Below, one piece after another: positions 1-7,120 of a DNA stretch of 9,004 bases (the stretch's first letter is position 1; every line of letters starts with the position of its first letter). Both the position numbers and the translations under genes were made by a program. A model generated the notes under the pieces. It was not told the origin of the DNA. It saw only the letters and a program-made list of their open reading frames with translations, and searched no databases. The DNA is from Flavobacteriales bacterium (lineage in GTDB: Bacteria > Bacteroidota > Bacteroidia > Flavobacteriales_D > Crocinitomicaceae): assembly GCA_947461185.1 (NCBI GenBank), contig CANHJY010000062.1:1-9004 (forward strand), given 5' to 3'.

Positions 1-258
1 ATTTCGCACATTATTCCAATGGCATCCCTTGGGGATTACGAATCTATGAAGCTCAGCAAGAGAGGCATAATCCTTATCGCCTTCAGAATCTTGCAAGGCA
101 GCATTAAATTCTTCATCATAAACATCAGAAATTCGCTTGAAGAAAAGCAATGGGAAGATGTAAACCTTGAAATCAGCGGCATCAACAGGCCCTTTAAGGA
201 TCCATGCAGCCTTTGAAAGGTGCTGTTCAAGTTTATTTAATGTTAGTTTTTCTTTCAT
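1..258 (-). CDS. hsdM: Type I restriction-modification DNA methyltransferase subunit (HsdM), N-terminal part, cut by the window edge
   Basis: Reading the minus strand from the ATG at 258 gives 86 codons open to base 1. The protein begins MKEKLTLNKLEQHL and continues with ILKGPVDAADFKVYIF, PLLFFKRISDVYDEE and HRFVIPKGCHWNNVR. This is the HsdM N-terminal helical domain, with its hallmark 'YIF-LLF-KRISD' helix near residues 33-45. In the family this domain precedes an N6-adenine methyltransferase domain that uses S-adenosylmethionine, together with the specificity subunit HsdS, and hsdR supplies restriction; all of those would lie beyond the left edge. The ATG overlaps the stop of the upstream XRE gene (ATGA at 258-255), so the two are probably translationally coupled. 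The family assignment is strong. Whether the full gene is intact, and the target sequence, cannot be seen. A plus-strand reading frame at 19-216 lies antisense to this gene and is not a gene. Confidence 0.93.
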   Translation of the reverse strand, partial: MKEKLTLNKLEQHLSKAAWILKGPVDAADFKVYIFPLLFFKRISDVYDEEFNAALQDSEGDKDYASLAELHRFVIPKGCHWNNVRN

Positions 259-554
259 TTTAATCTCTTTGATAATTCTGCAACTGCATCTTTTAAAAAA
301 GGTTCATCTCCAAATTCTTCTTCAATTCTATCATTCAAAAATTTAATCTGTAATTCTCTATGATCGAGATTAAATATATCTGCAATACCTGCCAACATGC
401 GTCTCTGGAGTTGCCTTTCACCATGTTCAATCTTACTCAATAATGAAATGTCAATATTGAGATAATCAGCAACTTTCTTCAGCGAATATCCATGGCTTAA
501 TCTTAGTTCATGCAGATACTTACCCATATCAAATCTTATTCCCATTCTCTTCAT
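255..554 (-). CDS. XRE-family helix-turn-helix transcriptional regulator, probable controller of the R-M operon
   Basis: A 99-residue protein with a Cro/C1-type helix-turn-helix at about residues 10-66. The recognition region reads YSLKKVADYLNIDISLLSKIEHGERQ, in which 'LSKIEHGER' is the typical helix-3/turn signature. The C-terminal tail (about residues 68-99, ELQIKFLNDRIEEEFGDEP and on) is helical and acidic. It could serve dimerisation and is of a kind often seen in small XRE proteins beside methyltransferase genes. The start at 554 is chosen because it makes an ATGA overlap with the stop of the upstream membrane-protein gene. In-frame Met4 and Met10 are alternatives, and Met10 (MGKYLHELR) would fit many family members. 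The gene overlaps hsdM by four bases, so it probably controls R-M expression. That role is inferred from position; the DNA-binding fold is read from sequence. Confidence 0.88.
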   Translation of the reverse strand: MKRMGIRFDMGKYLHELRLSHGYSLKKVADYLNIDISLLSKIEHGERQLQRRMLAGIADIFNLDHRELQIKFLNDRIEEEFGDEPFLKDAVAELSKRLK

Positions 555-874
555 CGCTTGTTTAATTTAAGTAACTTGTTTTTATTTTTTGTTTTAATAA
601 TAGAAATAACTAAAAAAACTGCTACAGCAAGGTCAATTATATTCCACACCTCTCTTCCAAATGCAATCTTGAAAAACGGTTGAAACAATAATGCTAATAT
701 GAAGTACACAAAACTTAGATTTTCCTTACCTAAATTTTTGGAATTGATTCCTAGAAATACAAAACCTGCAAATCCAATAAATCTCACCAACTGATAATAA
801 CCGTAGGGCATATCAGCCAGACAGATTAGCAATAATATTGCAATTGATATTTTCAATATATTCATCATAGTCAT
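551..874 (-). CDS. Small integral membrane protein, DUF6804-like
   Basis: A 107-residue hydrophobic protein with about four membrane segments, roughly residues 6-21, 29-44, 52-69 and 79-96, followed by a very basic tail (KTKNKNKLLKLNKR) that should stay in the cytoplasm. The motifs MPYGYYQLVRF (from residue 22) and 'FGREVWNIIDLAVAV' (from about residue 73) resemble the uncharacterised DUF6804 family of small membrane proteins. That assignment is from memory and moderately sure. No enzymatic residues are evident. The start at 874 is used, but Met3 and Met4 are close alternatives. Its stop overlaps the XRE start (ATGA), so it appears to be the first gene of the operon leading into the type I R-M genes. 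A 22-base hairpin ends only seven bases before the start, leaving no room for a promoter in between. No function can be assigned. Confidence 0.75.
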   Translation of the reverse strand: MTMMNILKISIAILLLICLADMPYGYYQLVRFIGFAGFVFLGINSKNLGKENLSFVYFILALLFQPFFKIAFGREVWNIIDLAVAVFLVISIIKTKNKNKLLKLNKR

Positions 875-881
875 TAATGAA

Positions 882-903
882 AATGGAGGCTCGCGCCTCC
901 ATT
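882..903 (-). terminator. Hairpin after the ter operon, probable rho-independent terminator
   Basis: The stem is a perfect 9-bp inverted repeat, AATGGAGGC and GCCTCCATT, with a 4-base loop (TCGC on the plus strand). On the minus strand it is followed by TTTTC (the last stem TT plus two more T). It lies 38 bases past the terC stop, where the end of the eight-gene operon is expected. The T run is short, so termination may be incomplete. The plus-strand side has CCCTTTT after the stem and could also work weakly. Confidence 0.6.
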
Positions 904-919
904 CCCTTTTAAAGGCGAC

Positions 920-935
920 CGGGTTTGGCTACCCG
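920..935 (-). other. Small GC-rich hairpin between terC and the main terminator stem
   Basis: CGGGT and ACCCG pair as a 5-bp stem around a 6-base loop, seven bases past the terC stop. No T tract follows on the minus strand. It may stabilise the 3' end of the operon mRNA or assist the stronger hairpin at 903-882, but it is too short to call a terminator on its own. Confidence 0.35.
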
Positions 936-941
936 TGGTTA

Positions 942-1718
942 TTATTCTTGTTCAGTCAAATTCTTTTTAGGAAAATTGAAAAGAAGGCTCGTTAAAATTG
1001 GAATAAAGAATATTGCAACTGTCAAGGCTGAAATACCAATATCAGCAGTATGGCTGCCTAGAAATTTACTAAATGCTGATTCTGGGTAAAAATGCTCATA
1101 AAGAGAAAGAGTAAGCTTGATTCCAAGAATTGCTATTACAACGAAAGCCGCAGTTTCCAAGAATGAGTATTTACCCATTAATTTCACAAACCATTGAGCA
1201 ATAAAACGCATAGCTAAAATTCCTATGAATACGCCAATGCAAACTAAAATGATGTTTGGCGTAAAGGCCACGGCTGCAAATACATTGTCAATAGAAAATG
1301 CCATATCCATCAACTCAACCAAAGCAACTGTTGCCCAAAAGTTACCTAGTGAACCTACAGTTGCACGATAAAGCCAATTGCTGTTTTTATCTAAAAGGTC
1401 ATCTTCGGTTTCCTCTGTTTGCTTGCCTTTCCAAAAGTCATAAACTAAATAAAGTAGATAAAGCCCTCCTAGAGGTTTTAACCACCAAATTTGAATAAGA
1501 AAAGCAGCAAAAACCATAGCGAGCCCTCTGAAAATATAGGCGCCCCAAATACCATATTTAAGGGCTTTATCTCTTTGTTTCTCTGGTAAGTCCATTACCA
1601 TTGTTGCTAAAACTGCTGCATTATCTACCGAAAGTAAACTCTCAATGATAATTAGATTTCCAATAATCGCTAGCGATGGACCAGGATTGTCTAAGATTTG
1701 TTGAATTAATTCTTGCAT
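942..1718 (-). CDS. terC: TerC-family integral membrane protein
   Basis: A 258-residue polytopic membrane protein. It carries the two family hallmark acidic motifs, each within a membrane segment: ESLLSVDNA (residues 26-34: E26, D32, N33) and ELMDMAFSIDNVFA (residues 135-148: E135, D138, D144, N145). The repeated E...S-x-D-N pattern shows the internal duplication of the TerC fold. A charged loop (about 97-115, KGKQTEETEDDLLDKN) separates the halves. Several further membrane helices follow, including about 155-175, 188-206 and 226-247, with a short basic-acidic tail. Family members are linked to tellurite resistance and to manganese or other metal-ion export, and TerC is the membrane anchor of Ter complexes. 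Here it is the last gene of the ter operon, 21 bases after the kinase gene. It probably provides the membrane platform for the TerD/VWA proteins; the transported ion, if any, cannot be read from sequence. Confidence 0.92.
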   Translation of the reverse strand: MQELIQQILDNPGPSLAIIGNLIIIESLLSVDNAAVLATMVMDLPEKQRDKALKYGIWGAYIFRGLAMVFAAFLIQIWWLKPLGGLYLLYLVYDFWKGKQTEETEDDLLDKNSNWLYRATVGSLGNFWATVALVELMDMAFSIDNVFAAVAFTPNIILVCIGVFIGILAMRFIAQWFVKLMGKYSFLETAAFVVIAILGIKLTLSLYEHFYPESAFSKFLGSHTADIGISALTVAIFFIPILTSLLFNFPKKNLTEQE

Positions 1719-1739
1719 ACTATTTCTGTTTATGGGTTT

Positions 1740-3275
1740 TTACTGGTTATTTACTAGTTGTACAATGATAAGCCTTCCGCCTTCTTCTTTCGACAAAAGA
1801 ATTTGCTTGCCGTCTGTTATTTCAATTGAACTTCCAATTGGAATTTCTTTGTTTGAATCACTTACATCAATTAACGAACTCAATTTTCTATTAATCAAAA
1901 TCCATTTGTTATTATGGAAATGAAAATCTGCTACTGGTTTTTTTGTCTCAGGAGCTAAACGTTCGTTAGGAAGAATATTCTTGTTTACATGCCATTGATA
2001 AATATTCTGACCACTATACACCATCAATCTGTGATTCTCGTAACTAAATTTTCCAGCAGGTGTTTTTACATAGAAATTTAGAACAGGAAGTTGGCCTTTA
2101 TACGATGTACCACAAAATGGACATTTTGGTTTGGTATTATTATCAAAAACATACCACTTCATTTCACATGACTTATTTTGACATGGTTGAATTAAATCAA
2201 TTGTCTTTATAAGTGCGTGCTCCCAATCACCAGCCGATGGCCTTGATGACGGATTGTGCAAGCCATCAATAAATGCTTGATTGAATAAACTTTGCAAATA
2301 TGGTCCACATAGATTATATGGAAGCTTACTAACGTCTGGCCAAGGAGTAGGGGTTAAATGGCTTGGTTTAACGTCAGCCATTTTCGGTCTGTTTGATTTA
2401 TCTGTTGGGTGTTCAATAAAAACGGATTTGGAACCCATTGATAATTCTTCATCTTTAACTGGATCTACATCATGAATTTTACCTCCACGTAAAGGGTGTC
2501 TATGAAGCAGATACATGTATATCATTACAGCTAGTGCATGCCTATCAGTCTGAATGTTTGGATGTTTCCGGTTAGTGTCTGTTTTCGGTAAATGTTTCGT
2601 TGATAGAACTTCCGGCGCAATAAAATCAGGCGTGCCCATAACATCTGGAGGAAACTTTCCGGGCACAACCAATCCGTCTAAGTCAATAACGGCAGCCTTA
2701 CCTGATGTGGGATCAACTAGAACATTTTTATATGACAGGTCACTATGAGCAAGACCAGCAGAATGCAAACGTCTGGTTGCTCGAGCTATGTGTAAACAAA
2801 CAAGAATAAATTTGTACCAGTCTCCTTTTTCGTGAGGATCTAGGTTTTTATTGAAATGAAACGGAGATGCGAACCATTTACCTTCTTTCTCTTTGCCTTT
2901 AATTCCAAGAAAATCGTTGTTACGAGAACCAACAGAAAAAAAGAAATGTTTCGCATAGGCTGGAACGGCAATGCCAAGTTTACCATTGTGCTCTACTAAG
3001 TCGTATGGCCAGCAGAGTAAATCTGTCCAGTATGATCCACCTTCTTGCTTAAAAACTCCATCCTTTTTGGTGGTTACGATTTCAAGCATCCTGTCTTTTA
3101 GATTATTATATTCTTGCTTATTTTTATTAAAATCATAATCTCTAAAGAAGGCAACTACATAGGATTTGTCGGGACTAAAATAGACGTCCTTCATACCTCC
3201 TTGCATAGGATCGCCATTGTCCACAAATTCAATTGTGTTACCAGAAATGCCAACTAATTTTATTGTTTTAGTCAT
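1740..3275 (-). CDS. Divergent Ser/Thr-type protein kinase with zinc ribbon and FHA-like tail (TerY-P kinase)
   Basis: A 511-residue cytoplasmic protein. The kinase-like domain spans about residues 10-360. A glycine-containing loop (GGMKDVYF, 26-33) is followed by the beta-3 strand VVAFFRD (40-46), where the usual lysine is not apparent. The catalytic loop is HSDLSYKNVLVD (177-188; D179, K183, N184), the metal-binding motif is DLDG (198-201) in place of DFG, APE is at 220-222, the helix-F aspartate is D244, and a late RPS arginine is R345. A four-cysteine zinc ribbon follows (C365, C370, C385, C388). The last ~110 residues are beta-rich (KWILINR..., EIPIGSSIEITDG) and resemble a degenerate FHA domain lacking the phosphothreonine-binding residues; that is a fold guess. 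The gene starts four bases after the phosphatase stop, the expected kinase/phosphatase pairing of TerY-P systems. Likely substrates are neighbouring VWA or TerD proteins (inference). Confidence 0.88.
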   Translation of the reverse strand: MTKTIKLVGISGNTIEFVDNGDPMQGGMKDVYFSPDKSYVVAFFRDYDFNKNKQEYNNLKDRMLEIVTTKKDGVFKQEGGSYWTDLLCWPYDLVEHNGKLGIAVPAYAKHFFFSVGSRNNDFLGIKGKEKEGKWFASPFHFNKNLDPHEKGDWYKFILVCLHIARATRRLHSAGLAHSDLSYKNVLVDPTSGKAAVIDLDGLVVPGKFPPDVMGTPDFIAPEVLSTKHLPKTDTNRKHPNIQTDRHALAVMIYMYLLHRHPLRGGKIHDVDPVKDEELSMGSKSVFIEHPTDKSNRPKMADVKPSHLTPTPWPDVSKLPYNLCGPYLQSLFNQAFIDGLHNPSSRPSAGDWEHALIKTIDLIQPCQNKSCEMKWYVFDNNTKPKCPFCGTSYKGQLPVLNFYVKTPAGKFSYENHRLMVYSGQNIYQWHVNKNILPNERLAPETKKPVADFHFHNNKWILINRKLSSLIDVSDSNKEIPIGSSIEITDGKQILLSKEEGGRLIIVQLVNNQ

Positions 3276-3279
3276 ATCT

Positions 3280-4788
3280 CTAACTTAATAACACAATTGT
3301 TCTGTCATCATATTCACCCTTTACCCAGAAATCCAACCACTCAAGTAATTCGATAGAAGAGAATTCAAAATCACTAGCTTGACTTTTTTTCATTTCAAGC
3401 CAAAGTTCATCCCACTTTTCCTTTTTAAATAAATTCGAGTCAGTGTGAAACCAAGCATCACTTATTCCATCTGTCATTAATGCCAAAGCCTTGAATTCTT
3501 GAACATATGCCATTTTTATTCTGTTGAATAAATCTTCAGCATTATTTAAAATTTCAGGCATTGTGATAAATCGAGTCTGTCCGGAGAACTCACCTGAATC
3601 AGGATTGCCCAGTATTATTGGATCTTTATCTTCAAGATAAACACCAATTCCTCCATCTCCAACCCAAAAGCCTGCAATAAACCATTTGCCATTTATCTTT
3701 TTTACGAGACTAACAAGAATAGTACAAGCGAAGTCTTTAACGACAGCGTTATTCAGCTTCGCAGCCTCTTCAACTTCTCTAAATCCTTTGATAATGGAGT
3801 TTCCTATTACGTAATAAAAGTGATTCTTAATCTCTCTCTCCTTTGAATCAAAATCTTCGGTTTCTATAATGTTTTCTGCCGATTCTAAATGTTTTCTATT
3901 GTCAGTTGAAAACACTTCTGATAAAATAGTTTGGCAAAAAATCTTAGACCCCTCACGAGAGTATTTTGCACTACCAGCACCATCAGAAACAGCAATTAAC
4001 ATCCAATCCGATACATTGTCAATGGCTATTTCGTAATGATCATCTCTAAATTTTGCATCCTTGGCGTGACTTCTACCTCGTTTACTTGCTCCAACAACCT
4101 TTTTATCTTGATAAGTGAATTCAGAATTAGCTGTATGTGATTTGGGGAAAATAGAGTTTGGATCTGGCTCATGCTCAGTCCAAAGTGAGCGAGGATCTGG
4201 ATTGATATAAATTGACAAATTTCTGAAAAGCGAAGGTCTATTCTCCGATTCTGTTGCATGCTTATATTCCATGGAAAGAAGGTGCTCACCTGAAATTACA
4301 GGAAAACCTGATATTTGATTAGTTTCAAAGTTAAACTTCAATCCTAAGGTATCTAAACCCTCTATTTTCTTGATGATGATACCATTCAAACCATTTTCCA
4401 TTAATGGGATTGATGCTGAATAAATCTCGTTTACTTTTGCATTTGGAATTACGATTGCCTTACCTGGAACATTTTTAACCATGGTAGCTTCAACTTTATC
4501 AATTGCTTTTGGTTTTTCAACATCTACTTTCAATGAAATCTCAGATGGTGGTTCGGGCAATTTTTCAGTCTCCGTTTCCATTATTGATTCTTGTAAAGTA
4601 GAACTAGAAATTTGACCAGAGGCAATTTCGGTATAGCGCTTTTTTATATTTTCAGCACTTAAATCTTTTTTGTCAATTGAATATTCGGAACACAATAAAT
4701 CAACTGCGTCACCATTGATTTCTTCCGATAAAAGATTCATTTCAAAATGAAGTACGCTAATAATATATTGTTTCAAATCAATGTTCAT
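3280..4788 (-). CDS. PP2C-type protein phosphatase with N-terminal Ig-like domain (TerY-P phosphatase)
   Basis: A 502-residue protein with no signal peptide. Residues 1-60 are mostly helical and 65-105 form an acidic, proline-containing linker. Residues about 112-197 look like an Ig/cadherin-type fold of the He_PIG kind (GLDTLGLKFNFETNQISGFP, then a YINPDPR end). A PP2C domain occupies about 230-502: RGRSH (237-241), DD at 249-250, SDGAGSAKYSREG (268-280, metal ligand D269), VGDGGIG (376-382), TDGISD (439-444) and DDRT (494-497) near the C-terminus. These acidic residues fit the two-metal site of PPM/PP2C phosphatases. The start ATG overlaps the VWA gene stop as TAATG at 4790-4786, indicating coupled translation, and the kinase gene follows after four bases. 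The protein probably reverses phosphorylation by that kinase on Ter proteins. The enzyme class is confident, the Ig-like call moderate. Confidence 0.9.
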   Translation of the reverse strand: MNIDLKQYIISVLHFEMNLLSEEINGDAVDLLCSEYSIDKKDLSAENIKKRYTEIASGQISSSTLQESIMETETEKLPEPPSEISLKVDVEKPKAIDKVEATMVKNVPGKAIVIPNAKVNEIYSASIPLMENGLNGIIIKKIEGLDTLGLKFNFETNQISGFPVISGEHLLSMEYKHATESENRPSLFRNLSIYINPDPRSLWTEHEPDPNSIFPKSHTANSEFTYQDKKVVGASKRGRSHAKDAKFRDDHYEIAIDNVSDWMLIAVSDGAGSAKYSREGSKIFCQTILSEVFSTDNRKHLESAENIIETEDFDSKEREIKNHFYYVIGNSIIKGFREVEEAAKLNNAVVKDFACTILVSLVKKINGKWFIAGFWVGDGGIGVYLEDKDPIILGNPDSGEFSGQTRFITMPEILNNAEDLFNRIKMAYVQEFKALALMTDGISDAWFHTDSNLFKKEKWDELWLEMKKSQASDFEFSSIELLEWLDFWVKGEYDDRTIVLLS

Positions 4789-5834
4789 TATCCTTTCGCT
4801 CTATTTAAGTTAATGTGTCCTTCTCCAACACCAAATTTCGCCTGCACTTTACACCAAGGACAGGTTGTTACTTCTTCGTCGCCTACACACAAAATATTTC
4901 CACACGAACATGTAGAAAATCCGAATTGATTTCCACAACTCGGACAGGTTGGAAATCCTAAAAGCTCTTCTGAGGAAATTTGCTTTCCTGTGGAAGCGTT
5001 ATCACTTAATTCAACATAAGATTTTTCATCTATATTAAACGCTCCGTTAAGTCTAAAATATAGAGTTTCAAAATCTAAACCAGGTATCTCTGTTTGCTTA
5101 GATGCTTTAACATACTTGATGAGATAAGGTGTTTTATTATTTTGACATTTAGCTAGAAACACAGCAACATTTTCGTCAATACGCTCTGAATTCTCCGGAG
5201 TATTCTTACTTACAACTTTGTTTGGATCCTTGGACAAATCAATTACTTGATTGTTTGAATCTGCGATACTTTGACTAGTAGCCTTTATACTTGCAGTGAC
5301 CCATTTAAAAAACTTTTTAAATGAATTACTGTCAGTTGCTTCAAAAGTCAAATTGTGTTCCGAAATGCTTGATAGCAATTCTTTATCTGTGTTTTTACCA
5401 AATGAAATACTGACAAAAAAAGCACTATTCCCGTAATTCTTTTTCCAATTTTCTATAGCCAAACTAGGGTTGTCTGTAGGTCGGCCATCTGTAAATAAAA
5501 ACACAATAGGTTTCCAATCACCCTTAGTTTCTTGAGTTGTTTTCTTGACTGATTTATCTAGTTCAAGTCTTAAAGCATCAAGACCAACTCCTAGATTTGT
5601 TCCTGAACCTAAGGGTAATTTCACAGGATAAAATTGAATTATATCCGTTAGAGGCATTATTGTCTTTGCTTTCCCAGCAAAAGCTATAATGCCAACCCAT
5701 ACTGTTTCTAATGCATAGGGATCAGTGCGCAACTCTTTTATAATTGCACCTATACCTTCCTGAACCTGATCTAGCGGTTCTCCGACCATAGATTCAGAAA
5801 CATCAATTAAAAAATATACTGGTAATCTTCTCAT
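4788..5834 (-). CDS. terY: von Willebrand A (TerY-like) protein with C-terminal TerY-C zinc-binding module
   Basis: A 348-residue cytoplasmic protein. The VWA domain covers about residues 1-190 with a complete MIDAS metal site: DVSES (D11, S13, S15), T79 in GSGTNLG, and D116 in FTDGRPTD. GDWKPIVF precedes the last site and a FFKWVTASI helix closes the domain (175-183), as in the two VWA proteins upstream. A linker of about 30 residues leads to a beta-rich region, then a cysteine-rich end: C297/C300 (CPSC), C309, C311, C316 and C325/C328 (CPWC). That fits a TerY-C-type metal-binding domain with one or two zinc sites. The unusual E14 replaces the G of the normal DxSGS. The gene is five bases after the previous VWA gene and overlaps the phosphatase start. 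It is the VWA member of the VWA/phosphatase/kinase triad and probably scaffolds or is a substrate of the two enzymes (inference). Confidence 0.9.
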   Translation of the reverse strand: MRRLPVYFLIDVSESMVGEPLDQVQEGIGAIIKELRTDPYALETVWVGIIAFAGKAKTIMPLTDIIQFYPVKLPLGSGTNLGVGLDALRLELDKSVKKTTQETKGDWKPIVFLFTDGRPTDNPSLAIENWKKNYGNSAFFVSISFGKNTDKELLSSISEHNLTFEATDSNSFKKFFKWVTASIKATSQSIADSNNQVIDLSKDPNKVVSKNTPENSERIDENVAVFLAKCQNNKTPYLIKYVKASKQTEIPGLDFETLYFRLNGAFNIDEKSYVELSDNASTGKQISSEELLGFPTCPSCGNQFGFSTCSCGNILCVGDEEVTTCPWCKVQAKFGVGEGHINLNRAKG

Positions 5835-5839
5835 AAAAT

Positions 5840-6478
5840 TTATATTACTGGATGTACATCCGGCGGTGGTGGAGGCAATTCATTGTTGTCACCAGATCCT
5901 TGGCTTCTGTTTCCGATGCTTACAGAAGCAGAAACCCACTTGAAAAAATGTGAAAATGTACTACTATCAGTTGTATCTAAATGCACTACGTTATCAGTTA
6001 ATAATTTCAAACTATCTGAATTAGATTTTGGTCCGGCAGCACAAGCAACTATACTTCCAAAACCAAGTGATTGTATTTTAGGAATACAATCTTGATACTT
6101 TGCCATATCACTAGGTTTACCGTCTGTCATAATAAATAGCAAAGGTTTCCAATCACCTTTTTGCGTGGCAGAACCTCTGATAAACTCTTTATTACACCTT
6201 TCATACAAAAGCTCCAATGCCATTCCTAAATGAGTTGGACCACTTTCCGGAGTATTAATATCTGGTAGAGTTAAATTCTCTAATTCAGTCAAGGGAAGTA
6301 TGTCTTTGACTTCTCTATCAAACGTTATTATCGATAGGTGAACAGATTCTAATGCGAAAGGATCCTTTCTTAGTGAACTAACCATCGCTTCCAATCCTAC
6401 CTTCACAGATTCAATAGGCTCACCTTTCATGGAGCCTGAGGTATCGAGCAACAAGTATACAGGAAGTCTTCTAACCAT
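5840..6478 (-). CDS. terY: von Willebrand A domain protein, TerY-like (second copy), proline-rich tail
   Basis: A 212-residue single-domain VWA protein. The MIDAS site is intact: DTSGSM with D12, S14 and S16, T82 in SGPTHLG, and D119 in MTDGKPSD. The domain ends with FFKWVSASV, and the last 14 residues are NELPPPPPDVHPVI, a tail shared with the VWA copy encoded just upstream. VWA domains bind a divalent metal and mediate protein-protein contacts. TerY proteins are part of Ter stress systems, where they may dock onto TerD-type or membrane components. The start at 6478 overlaps the preceding stop as TAATG (6480-6476), so translation is likely coupled. It adds a valine before the RRLPVYLLLD beginning compared with the other two copies. 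It clearly arose by tandem duplication and has since diverged. Exact partners cannot be deduced. Confidence 0.9.
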   Translation of the reverse strand: MVRRLPVYLLLDTSGSMKGEPIESVKVGLEAMVSSLRKDPFALESVHLSIITFDREVKDILPLTELENLTLPDINTPESGPTHLGMALELLYERCNKEFIRGSATQKGDWKPLLFIMTDGKPSDMAKYQDCIPKIQSLGFGSIVACAAGPKSNSDSLKLLTDNVVHLDTTDSSTFSHFFKWVSASVSIGNRSQGSGDNNELPPPPPDVHPVI

Positions 6479-7116
6479 TATACAACAACATTTACTTCTG
6501 GTGGCGGTGGTGGTAATTCATTTAATCCTCCAACTTCTTTTCCTCCTTCTTCGATCTTAGCACTACTAGTACTAATTGAAGCAGATACCCATTTGAAAAA
6601 CGCTTTGAATGATGATGAATCAGCTGTATCTAATTGAACAACAACTTCTGTTATTTGCTTTAAAATTGATGTGTCAACAGCTTGACCTGCGGCACAAGCT
6701 ACTACCATTCCCCATTTTTGCTTTTGGAAGTCGTTCAATCCTTTTTGCCAATCATCAGTTGGCATTCCATCTGTCATGATAAATACGATAGGTTTCCAGT
6801 CACCTTTTTGCTCAGCCGTGGTTTTATTTACTTCTGATTCAGCTCTTTGGGCAAGAAGGCTGAGTGCAGCACCTAATGAAGTTGTTCCAGAGGCCTCTAT
6901 TGGAGGTGTTTGAAAACTAGTCAATTCAGTTAACGGAACTGGTTGATTCGCAGTTGAGTTAAAAGTAATAATGCTTAAAAACGCTGTTTCCAAAGCATAA
7001 GGATCTTGTCTTAGAGCAGAAACCATTGTTTGAACTCCATTTTTTACAGCCTCAATTGGTTCGCCCATCATCGATCCTGAGGTATCTAGTAATAGGTATA
7101 CTGGTAATCTTCTCAT
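6478..7116 (-). CDS. terY: von Willebrand A domain protein, TerY-like (first copy), proline-rich tail
   Basis: A 212-residue VWA protein starting MRRLPVYLLLDTSGSM. MIDAS residues are D11, S13 and S15, then T78/T79 in the SGTTSLG loop, and D116 in MTDGMPTDD, so metal binding is expected. The family-typical GEPIEAVKNG and DPYALETAFLSIITF helix/strand follow the first motif, and GDWKPIVFIMTDG marks the fourth strand. FFKWVSASIS closes the domain near residue 181. A flexible glycine-rich linker then leads to NELPPPPPEVNVVV at the very end. The gene starts four bases after the enlarged TerD gene and overlaps the next VWA gene by one base, so it is firmly within the operon. Role by family: adaptor or metal-responsive assembly protein of the Ter system. 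It is the copy closest to stand-alone TerY proteins. Confidence 0.92.
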   Translation of the reverse strand: MRRLPVYLLLDTSGSMMGEPIEAVKNGVQTMVSALRQDPYALETAFLSIITFNSTANQPVPLTELTSFQTPPIEASGTTSLGAALSLLAQRAESEVNKTTAEQKGDWKPIVFIMTDGMPTDDWQKGLNDFQKQKWGMVVACAAGQAVDTSILKQITEVVVQLDTADSSSFKAFFKWVSASISTSSAKIEEGGKEVGGLNELPPPPPEVNVVV

Positions 7117-7120
7117 TTTA

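Noticed and set aside
19..216. Plus-strand open frame over the left edge
   Set aside because: It lies antisense to the hsdM N-terminus, whose protein sequence matches a known family; the plus-strand product has no recognisable features.
36..230. Minus-strand open frame in a different register from hsdM
   Set aside because: It overlaps hsdM on the same strand in the wrong frame and has a low-complexity, shadow-like translation.
255..554. XRE protein as regulator of the ter operon
   Set aside because: It is coupled to hsdM by a start/stop overlap and separated from the ter operon by a hairpin; control of the R-M genes is simpler.
911..940. Possible tRNA fragment or attachment site after terC
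   Set aside because: Only one 5-bp stem is present, with no cloverleaf, CCA end or matching repeat elsewhere in the window.
4026..4289. Minus-strand open frame inside the phosphatase gene
   Set aside because: It sits wholly within the PP2C gene in another frame, with no start context or recognisable domain.
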